This document shows positions 57,864 to 64,000 of a DNA stretch of 64,000 bases, in pieces (position 1 is the first letter of the stretch; each line of letters opens with the position of its first letter). The notes beneath the pieces were generated by a model, which saw nothing but the letters and a program-made list of their open reading frames with translations, did not search any database and had not been told where the DNA came from. The position numbers and the translations under genes were made by a program. The stretch spans positions 1,364,001 to 1,428,000 of the forward strand of contig NZ_CP037899.1 of the NCBI RefSeq assembly GCF_007475525.1. Reading direction: 5' to 3'. The stretch comes from Methylacidiphilum kamchatkense Kam1. GTDB lineage: Bacteria > Verrucomicrobiota > Verrucomicrobiia > Methylacidiphilales > Methylacidiphilaceae.

Positions 57864-59354
57864 TTAATCCCTTAACAACAAGCATTCTCTAACCACAAGC
57901 CTATCATCAAAAGGATAAAATACCCCATCAATCTCTTGATAGGTTTCATGGCCTTTCCCTGCCACACATACAATATCCCCTGGATTAGCTATCTGAATTG
58001 CTTTTCGGATCGCTTCCTTTCTATCCACTATCCAATAGATCCTTTTAGAAGAACTATCAACCCCTCTTTTCATGTCCTCAAAGATTCTTTCAGGTGATTC
58101 ACTTCTTGGATTATCAGATGTAAAAATTACCAAATCGGCATAATCTGAAGCCACTTTAGCCATCTTTGGTCTTTTGGTTCTATCCCTATCCCCACCGCAC
58201 CCAACCACAAGAATAATCCGCCCAGAGGACTGAATTTCCCGAAGCGTCAAAACTACCTTCAATAAAGCATCTTCACTGTGAGCATAATCGACGATGGCCA
58301 AAAGCCCATCTTTAGCATAAAATCTTTCCATTCTACCAGGTACTCCAGGAAAAGATGCTAAGGCGCGTATGGCAGCTTCCAACGGTATCCCTAGCAAAAG
58401 TGTGCCTCCAAGGGAAAGCAAGAGGTTTTCCACGTTGAATCGACCTAAAAGTGGACTGTTTAGTTGATACAACTGCCCCGCCCACTCTGCCAAAATCACT
58501 GTCTGCAACCGGTCATATTTGATCGATCTTGCTTTAAGTTTGGCTGCTGGTTTGCCTTGGGCACTAACAGTAACCATATTCACTCTACCCTTTAACTTTT
58601 CAGCAAGAGCACTCCACTGGGGATCATCGATATTCAAAACCACTCCGCCTTCCCCCTCTTTCCTTGTCCGAATATAAGAAATAAACTTTTCTTTACTCTG
58701 CCGGTAAGCCTCCATCGTCTGATGGTAATCCAGATGATCTTGAGTAAGATTAGTAAAAATACCGATCCGAAATTCCGTGCCTTCGATTCTTCCCTGCTCA
58801 AGGGCATGACTGGAAACTTCCATGACAGCAGCCTGGCAATTAGCTTTCAGCATTTGAAAGAGAAGCTGCTGCAAATCGCTTCCTTCTGGTGAAGTTCGGC
58901 TTGCAGGGATTCGATCAACTGTCGTGTCATAGTAGATCGTACCAATAAGCCCAGTTTTCCAACCTTGGGTTGCTAACAAATGTCTCATTAAAAAAGAAGT
59001 GGTCGTTTTCCCATTAGTCCCCGTAATGCCAATAACAGACAAATGACTGGAAGGATCCCCATAAAAAACACTCGCTACTTTTCCTAGTACTCTTCTAGGA
59101 TCCTTCACCTGAACAAAAGTCGTTTCTTTTGATGTTTGCCAAGCAGGCATTTCAGAACAAATGACCCCCCTGGCGCCTCTTTCTATGGCCTCTACAATAT
59201 ATCGATGTCCATCGGTCTTCTGCCCTTTCCAAGCAAAAAAAAGAGATCCTTCTACGACTTTTCTCGAATCATACACTATAGTGTTTATTTCCCAATCGAT
59301 CGATCCCTTAATGGCAAGAGGCTCTAAATCAGACAAAACATCAGAAAGCTTCAT
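57864..59354 (-). CDS. murE: UDP-MurNAc-tripeptide synthetase MurE (meso-diaminopimelate type)
   Basis: Adds the third amino acid of the wall peptide. Seen are FFAWKGQKTDGHRYI, ATP loop GITGTNGKTTTSFLM, EVSSHALEQGR, the YAHSEDALLKVV stretch, and the substrate motif SDNPRSESPERI; DNPR is the meso-diaminopimelate form, while lysine-adding enzymes differ there. Length 496 aa. Part of the dcw run between ftsI and murF. Confidence 0.95.
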   Translation of the reverse strand: MKLSDVLSDLEPLAIKGSIDWEINTIVYDSRKVVEGSLFFAWKGQKTDGHRYIVEAIERGARGVICSEMPAWQTSKETTFVQVKDPRRVLGKVASVFYGDPSSHLSVIGITGTNGKTTTSFLMRHLLATQGWKTGLIGTIYYDTTVDRIPASRTSPEGSDLQQLLFQMLKANCQAAVMEVSSHALEQGRIEGTEFRIGIFTNLTQDHLDYHQTMEAYRQSKEKFISYIRTRKEGEGGVVLNIDDPQWSALAEKLKGRVNMVTVSAQGKPAAKLKARSIKYDRLQTVILAEWAGQLYQLNSPLLGRFNVENLLLSLGGTLLLGIPLEAAIRALASFPGVPGRMERFYAKDGLLAIVDYAHSEDALLKVVLTLREIQSSGRIILVVGCGGDRDRTKRPKMAKVASDYADLVIFTSDNPRSESPERIFEDMKRGVDSSSKRIYWIVDRKEAIRKAIQIANPGDIVCVAGKGHETYQEIDGVFYPFDDRLVVRECLLLRD

Positions 59355-59430
59355 GAGCTAAATTAGGTTGCGATAAATCGCAATAAAGTATCTTTCCACT
59401 AAAAAGCAACAACGCTAAAGAAGACTCTAT

Positions 59431-59607
59431 TTATTTTTCTTGAGAAAATACCCTTGCAATCCCCCGAAGATGGTAAAAGACCGCCTTCGTTCTTCTTTTC
59501 AAAAGAAGAACAATAATACAGATAAGATGGAGGGCTAATCTTTGGATTTTTGTCATAAAAGCAGAAAAACTACAAAAGAGCTTCTCAGCCTTCACTGTTC
59601 GTTCCAT
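59431..59607 (-). CDS. Possible small hydrophobic protein between ftsI and murE
   Basis: An ATG at 59607, 12 bp after the ftsI stop, opens a 58-residue frame with a hydrophobic core (LALHLICIIVLLL) and basic ends. No ribosome site of note and no known family. It may only be an incidental frame in the 264-bp spacer. Confidence 0.2.
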   Translation of the reverse strand: MERTVKAEKLFCSFSAFMTKIQRLALHLICIIVLLLKRRTKAVFYHLRGIARVFSQEK

Positions 59608-59618
59608 AAAGAATCGAT

Positions 59619-61433
59619 CTACTTTTCCGTTTCGATACGAATCGCCTGGGCAGGGACGCACTTGGGAGTCAAATTAAGGGCTTGTGCAATTTCAGAGCCA
59701 ATATAACTAAAAGCAGGAGCGGCAACCGAGGCTGCATAATATTGCGTACCATGCGGTTCATCGACCATAATCATCAGTACAAATTCAGGATCTTCGGCAG
59801 GAAGAAACCCAATAAAAGAAGAAATGTATTTTCCCTTTACGTAGTTACCATGCACTACTTTCTGAGCAGTCCCCGTTTTGCCCGCGACCGTAAAGCCCAT
59901 AATCGCTGCCTTAGCCCCTGTTCCTTTTGGAGAAACCACAGATACAAGGGCAGAAGTCACCAATTTGGCCGTTCTTTCCGAGATCACCCTTCTAATGATA
60001 ACAGGAGAAAAACTTCGGATAATTTTTCCCTGTGGATTCCTAATGTCTTTGATGATCATTGGCTTGACTAAATAGCCATGATTAGCGATAGCAGCCATTG
60101 CCCGAATCATCTGAATGGGGGTCACAGCTATTTCCTGCCCCATGGGGATGCGTGTTATCGAAAGTTTTGACCACAGCCTTGGAGGATAAAGAATGCCTGC
60201 CGATTCTCCCTGTCCAGGCAACATTCCGGTTGGCTCTCCAAAGCCAAAGGCCCTCGCATAATGGTAGAGTCGGTTTTCTCCTAATTCCAAGCCCATTTTG
60301 GCAAAACCGATGTTACTTGATTTCATGACTACTTCCCGAACGCTCAGCATTCCATAGGGATGACTGTCATGCAGGGTCTTTCCCCCATAAAAAAATGCAC
60401 CATTTTCACAGTTGATCGTACTGTTGTCTAAACTAAATATTTTTTCTTCGAGGACTCCTGAAAGCGTGACGATTTTAAAAATCGATCCTGGTTCTACAGG
60501 ATCAGTAAGATTTTTATTTTTCAGAAAAGCAATGTTCCATTTTTCTCTTCTGTTTGGATCAAAAGAAGGCCTTTGAGCCATCGCTAAGATTTCTCCCGTT
60601 TTAGGATTCATGACTATGGCCATAATCCCATTAGGCCAAAACTCCTTTTCAACCCTATCAATGCCTTCTTCGACAATGTGTTGGATCACGCTGTCAAGCG
60701 TCAAACTAACGTTGCATCCATCCACAGGTTTTACTTCCAATCCCCTGTAGGCAGCAATTTCTTTCCCAAAAACGTCTTTTTCTATCCACTTTTCTCCCGG
60801 CGTTCCTTCCAACCATTCATTCATTGCTTTTTCCACTCCCGCCGCTCCCTTTCCATTCTCATCCAAATACCCAATCAGTGGGGCCGCTTCCCTTCCACAG
60901 GGATAAATGCGGCTGTAGTCCTCTTCAAAAGTCAAAAAATGTTCCGCAGGCAGTCTTTTTTTCTTCCATTGTTTCAATTTTTCTTTTTCGAAAGCCTCAA
61001 GTGCTTGCACTTTTTCTTCTGAAAGCCCCTTAGCTAAAAGATAGGACCGGTCCATCCGCCGGAAGTTCTGCAGGAGGCTATTTTTTTCTAGACCAAGGAG
61101 CTCTTCGAGTTCTTGTATGGTAAGGGCTGGTTCCTGAACATTCATCCCATCTAATCGCACTTTATAAGTCAAAAAACTCTGAGCCAAGGGCACATTTTTA
61201 CAGTCGACTATGTAGCCCCTTTTTGGGGGAAGCACCTTGCGAACCGTATGAACCGTGGTCGCAAGTTCCAAATATTTTTCGTGTTCAAAAAGCTGAATTT
61301 GCAACAAGCGCAGGGAAATCACTGTAAACCCAAGGCTTAAAAAAGCAAAAACAATCAATGCCCTGGATCTCGTCCTGTCTGTCGAAAGATTATTTTTCTT
61401 GGACTCTACAGGCTGAAACAAAAGACTATTCAT
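59619..61433 (-). CDS. ftsI: Penicillin-binding protein FtsI (division transpeptidase)
   Basis: Class B PBP that cross-links septal wall. One N-terminal membrane segment (ALIVFAFLSLGFTVISLRLLQIQLF), a dimerisation domain, then the transpeptidase with the acyl serine in PGSIFK (S-x-x-K), KSSN, and KTGTAQ. A TTG at 61451 could start the frame, but ATG 61433 is more likely; it overlaps the ftsL stop by 8 bp. About 604 aa. No PASTA domain is present. Confidence 0.93.
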   Translation of the reverse strand: MNSLLFQPVESKKNNLSTDRTRSRALIVFAFLSLGFTVISLRLLQIQLFEHEKYLELATTVHTVRKVLPPKRGYIVDCKNVPLAQSFLTYKVRLDGMNVQEPALTIQELEELLGLEKNSLLQNFRRMDRSYLLAKGLSEEKVQALEAFEKEKLKQWKKKRLPAEHFLTFEEDYSRIYPCGREAAPLIGYLDENGKGAAGVEKAMNEWLEGTPGEKWIEKDVFGKEIAAYRGLEVKPVDGCNVSLTLDSVIQHIVEEGIDRVEKEFWPNGIMAIVMNPKTGEILAMAQRPSFDPNRREKWNIAFLKNKNLTDPVEPGSIFKIVTLSGVLEEKIFSLDNSTINCENGAFFYGGKTLHDSHPYGMLSVREVVMKSSNIGFAKMGLELGENRLYHYARAFGFGEPTGMLPGQGESAGILYPPRLWSKLSITRIPMGQEIAVTPIQMIRAMAAIANHGYLVKPMIIKDIRNPQGKIIRSFSPVIIRRVISERTAKLVTSALVSVVSPKGTGAKAAIMGFTVAGKTGTAQKVVHGNYVKGKYISSFIGFLPAEDPEFVLMIMVDEPHGTQYYAASVAAPAFSYIGSEIAQALNLTPKCVPAQAIRIETEK

Positions 61434-61764
61434 TGCCTGCGAAAAAGTCAATTGGTGCGGACTCTTCCATCATGATTACTTCAAGCTCAGACATTTTGAC
61501 TAATCCAATTTTCCACTCCTTCAACCTATTCTCCAATTCTTGGGGAGAGCTGCCTTTAGCAAGCATCGCTTCCAGTCGGCTGTTTTTCCTTTTCATATCC
61601 GCAAGCTCCTCCTCTTGAATCTTCAGTTCATCGGAGATACGAAGCACTCTATTTTTCAAATAAAGGAATTCGATCCCCCCAAACATAGTAATAAAGACAG
61701 CCATTATCCAAACGAACATCATGGACAATTTGATCGAATGTTGATCTTTCAGTCGATTTTTCAT
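61426..61764 (-). CDS. ftsL: FtsL-like division protein
   Basis: A 112-residue single-span protein with a membrane helix at about residues 16-35 (FVWIMAVFITMFGGIEFLYL), followed by a coiled coil (ISDELKIQEEELADMKRKNSRLEAML). Sequence of FtsL is poorly conserved, so the call rests on topology, size and place between rsmH and ftsI. Confidence 0.8.
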   Translation of the reverse strand: MKNRLKDQHSIKLSMMFVWIMAVFITMFGGIEFLYLKNRVLRISDELKIQEEELADMKRKNSRLEAMLAKGSSPQELENRLKEWKIGLVKMSELEVIMMEESAPIDFFAGNE

Positions 61765-61793
61765 ACATCCTCCCTTTTCATTTTTTTAGAATT

Positions 61794-62753
61794 TCATTTG
61801 ATGAGTCGTTGCCTTTCCTCTTCCGATCGGATTTTCCAGCCAATCCGTAGCCTCGCACTTCTTGCCCTTGGATTGCTTCTGCTCTCTTCTCTAGAAACCA
61901 AACGCCGCTCTATTCTGCAAAAAAAAACCTCCCGCTCTGTCTCCCCTTCCGTCTCGTGTCGCCCTTTGGGAAGACAATGATTCTGAAAAAATCTTTTCAC
62001 AATCCTATCCTCCCCTGAATGAAAGCTAATCACAGCTAATCTTCCTCCTTCCTTTAAAAGCCTTGCTCCTTCTTCAAGTCCTTTTTGAAGATGCTCGAGC
62101 TCTTCATTGACAGCCATTCTTAAAGCAAGAAATGGTCGAGTGGCCACATGCCCTTTTGCCTTCGATAAGCGTGCTTTTAAAATAATTTCTAAAAAATCTT
62201 TGACTCGCAGAATAGGCCGAATCGATCGAAATCGTTCCACCTCTTCGGCAAGCCTTTGGCTTTCATTTGGCTTGCAGCTTACCGAAAAAAGCCTTATCAA
62301 TTGCTCTTTGCTGAAGTTGTTCAACAAAAAGGCGGCTGTTTTTTCTTTCGAACTATCCATTCTCATGTCCAAAGGAGCTTCAGGAAATTGAAAACTGAAC
62401 CCTCTTTGTGGATCCTTCAATTGTCCTAACGAAACCCCAAGATCCAACAACACTCCATCGACCCGATCCCAACCGATTTGAGCGCAAGCTACCGCCATTT
62501 CCGAAAAATTCTTTCGGAAAAAGTAAAAATGATGCCCTTTTTCTCTCAGCAACCCCGCTCTTTGCTGAGCTTGCTCATCCATATCCATTGCCAAGACCTT
62601 ACATCCTTTTTCCAGAAGCGCGGTCGTGTGCCCCCCATACCCAAAAGTACCATCGATCCATTTTTCATTTTCTTGCGGCTGGCAAAGCTCCAAAAACTCC
62701 TTGAGCATGACAGGAACATGGAGCAGTTGGCCTTCCTCTCTTTTCTTTTCCAT
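61794..62753 (-). CDS. rsmH: 16S rRNA (cytosine-1402-N4)-methyltransferase RsmH
   Basis: SAM-dependent methyltransferase of the small ribosomal subunit, formerly MraW. Motifs: HVPVMLKEFLELCQ, the SAM site WIDGTFGYGGHTTALLEKG, LLDLGVSLGQLKDPQRGFSFQFPEAPLDMRMD, ATRPFLALRMAVNEELEHL and VISFHSGEDRIVKRFF. The 319-aa length is normal. Second gene of the dcw cluster. Confidence 0.96.
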   Translation of the reverse strand: MEKKREEGQLLHVPVMLKEFLELCQPQENEKWIDGTFGYGGHTTALLEKGCKVLAMDMDEQAQQRAGLLREKGHHFYFFRKNFSEMAVACAQIGWDRVDGVLLDLGVSLGQLKDPQRGFSFQFPEAPLDMRMDSSKEKTAAFLLNNFSKEQLIRLFSVSCKPNESQRLAEEVERFRSIRPILRVKDFLEIILKARLSKAKGHVATRPFLALRMAVNEELEHLQKGLEEGARLLKEGGRLAVISFHSGEDRIVKRFFQNHCLPKGRHETEGETEREVFFCRIERRLVSREESRSNPRARSARLRIGWKIRSEEERQRLIK

Positions 62754-62828
62754 GCCACCTTTTTCTTTTCCTAAATTTTAAGTTCTGCTAATCATCCTCC
62801 TTCTTTTGTCCTCATTTTTCCTCTCCTC

Positions 62829-63269
62829 TCATAGTCCCATGCCCTCAATTGCTTCCTCAAAAGAAGTGCTTTTTCCAGCCGTTTCTTCTTGCCATTTCTT
62901 TTGATCCCAAATTTCAAAATGATCTAAACGGCCCACCAATACTGCCTCTTTCCCAATCTGTGAATGTTTTCTTAGTCTTTCTTTGATTGATATCCTTCCC
63001 TGCTGATCCCAGCTCACTGCTTGAGAAATCTGAGCCAGGAGCTCTAGCTGTTGCCTGATCGGGTCTTGTAATCTTAAAGTTTCAATCTTTTGATGAATTT
63101 CTTCCATCCAGGACTCTGGATAGACTTTCAAGTGGTGAAATTTGGAAGGGAAAACAAAGAGCCGGCTATCATACCCTTCCTGCCTCCATTCGGAAGGAAC
63201 AGTTATTCTTCCTTTTTCGTCAAAGGCATGCTCAAAAATGTCAGTATAGGTAGCTCTTTTTTTCCCCAT
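62829..63269 (-). CDS. mraZ: Transcriptional regulator MraZ
   Basis: First gene of the dcw cluster; MraZ binds its own promoter and tunes the cluster. Two SpoVT/AbrB-like domains are seen: AFDEKGRITVPSEWR (residues about 15-29) and AVSWDQQGRISIKERLRKHSQIGKEAVLVGRLDHFEIW (about 88-126). 146 aa, standard length. Four phased boxes just upstream probably form its operator. Confidence 0.94.
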   Translation of the reverse strand: MGKKRATYTDIFEHAFDEKGRITVPSEWRQEGYDSRLFVFPSKFHHLKVYPESWMEEIHQKIETLRLQDPIRQQLELLAQISQAVSWDQQGRISIKERLRKHSQIGKEAVLVGRLDHFEIWDQKKWQEETAGKSTSFEEAIEGMGL

Positions 63270-63281
63270 AATTGGATTTTA

Positions 63282-63316
63282 TTCCATTTTTCTCTACTTT
63301 CTTCCATTTTTCACCA
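63282..63316 (-). promoter_or_regulatory. Putative MraZ operator, four boxes with 10-bp period
   Basis: Read on the minus strand, TGGTG, TGGAA, TAGAG and TGGAA start exactly 10 bp apart (plus-strand 63312, 63302, 63292, 63282), each followed by an A-rich pentamer. MraZ proteins bind TGGGA-type repeats with a 10-bp period in front of mraZ, so placement and spacing fit. It ends 12 bp before the ATG. Confidence 0.65.
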
Positions 63317-63322
63317 CTATTA

Positions 63323-63351
63323 TTCATACTCAAATTTTTCTGCCCTGTCAT
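63323..63351 (-). promoter_or_regulatory. Candidate sigma-70 promoter of the division cluster
   Basis: On the minus strand, ATGACA (63351-63346) and TATGAA (63328-63323) are separated by exactly 17 bp. Transcription would start near 63316, at the edge of the MraZ boxes, which fits repression or feedback by MraZ. Assigned by pattern only. Confidence 0.4.
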
Positions 63352-63536
63352 TAAAAACTTTTGATTTTGAATAAAACTTTTTGCTTGAAATTTTGTTAAA
63401 TTTTTCTCTTGCTTTTAATCAAAGCTATCTCATCCATCCTTATCTAGAATTTTTTTTAAGTTACAAAAGGAACCCTATTGGTTGTTTTCCAAAAAAGTCT
63501 TTTCATCGAAAGGATTGCTACGTAATCATAAGGACT

Positions 63537-64000
63537 ATGGAAATCCCTCCGCTCCCTTCTTTTCATCCGGTTCAATTTTTCGATCTTTCTCAAACACGCC
63601 ATCAAAAATTGTTCCATACGATAGAAAAGATTTGGCAAGTCCTCCCCCGAATCGAAACGTATTTAGAAGAAATTCTATGTCCAGGTCTTCATGGAGAAAT
63701 TGCCCAGAGCTGTTACATCGGACCAAAAGTCTACGTGGGCAAGGGAACTATTATCTATCCTGGAGCAATGATCGAAGGTCCTGCCTGGATTGGAGAAAAT
63801 TGTCAAATACGAACAGGCTGCTTCATCAGAAAAAACGTTATCATCGAAGAGGGTTGCATTCTGGGTAATTCTTGCGAATTCAAAAATTCTTTTCTCTTTA
63901 AAAATTGCCAAGTGCCGCATTTCAATTATGTCGGAGATTCGATATTAGGAACAAAGGTCCATCTTGGAGCTGGAGTGATTTTATCTAATTTGAAACTCGA
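63537..64000 (+). CDS. Left-handed beta-helix nucleotidyltransferase/acyltransferase-like protein (partial, runs off the window)
   Basis: An ATG at 63537 opens a frame that continues past the right edge, with 154 residues visible. An N-terminal helical part (FHPVQFFDLSQTRHQKLFHTIE) leads into hexapeptide repeats, e.g. CYIGPKVYVGKGTIIYPGAMI and GPAWIGENCQIRTGCFI, forming a left-handed beta helix, and then HFNYVGDSILGTKVHLGAGV, a stretch shared with GlmU-type proteins. Likely role in nucleotide-sugar metabolism (GlcNAc-1-phosphate transferases or acetyltransferases), but no catalytic residues can be placed. It is divergent from mraZ. Confidence 0.75.
   Translation, partial: MEIPPLPSFHPVQFFDLSQTRHQKLFHTIEKIWQVLPRIETYLEEILCPGLHGEIAQSCYIGPKVYVGKGTIIYPGAMIEGPAWIGENCQIRTGCFIRKNVIIEEGCILGNSCEFKNSFLFKNCQVPHFNYVGDSILGTKVHLGAGVILSNLKL

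Overview
The window looks like a chromosome segment of a Gram-negative bacterium of the Verrucomicrobiota. I infer a Methylacidiphilum-like organism from the gene families, the AT-leaning composition and the presence of FtsZ/FtsA with a very divergent FtsZ, but no lineage marker such as 16S rRNA or methane oxidation genes lies here. MurE carries the DNPR motif of meso-diaminopimelate ligases, and outer-membrane proteins (TonB receptor, TolC, barrel-like proteins) point to a two-membrane cell.

Layout. 1-10.5 kb: housekeeping genes (class II fructose-bisphosphatase, tRNA-Pro, nadD, rsfS, a K+ channel, a UDP-glucuronate decarboxylase, tsaD, a double-domain nucleoside-diphosphate kinase, an aspartate aminotransferase, a DUF202 protein, an outer-membrane protein), with a decayed TnpB-type transposase at about 3.7-4.1 kb. 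10.6-24.5 kb: malate dehydrogenase, a solitary RelE-like toxin, a NamZ-type muramidase, a site-2 protease, an Mrp/ApbC carrier, a GYF-domain membrane protein, small membrane proteins, an ABC-2 exporter, dtd, a cation/proton antiporter, tRNA-Leu, a dihydroorotate-dehydrogenase-like protein and a TPR protein. 24.7-37.8 kb: a TonB receptor preceded by phased TTTATGAC repeats that look like a PhoB operator, then a minus-strand drug-efflux block (TolC, ECF sigma factor, secreted Gly-rich protein, two RND pumps). 37.9-44.4 kb: YhaM nuclease, purC, and a two-gene unit coding for a glycoside hydrolase-glycosyltransferase fusion and an ABC exporter. 44.4-63.3 kb: one long minus-strand division and cell wall cluster, mraZ-rsmH-ftsL-ftsI-murE-murF-mraY-(LysM gene)-ftsW-murG-murC/murB-ddl-ftsQ-ftsA-ftsZ, ending in an XRE regulator. 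The window ends inside a plus-strand left-handed beta-helix gene.

The division cluster makes lipid II (MurB/C/E/F, Ddl, MraY, MurG), polymerises and cross-links it (FtsW, FtsI) and places it with FtsQ/L/A/Z. A 10-bp-phased set of TGG boxes before mraZ looks like the MraZ operator. murD is absent from its usual place between mraY and ftsW, where a LysM protein sits instead.

Quality warning. Five genes (mdh, the GYF gene, one RND pump, the Gly-rich secreted protein, ftsW) contain six frame breaks, and each is repaired by adding one base to a homopolymer run. Two of them (mdh, ftsW) are expected to be essential. I read this as systematic homopolymer undercalling in the assembly, with real decay or phase variation as the alternative.
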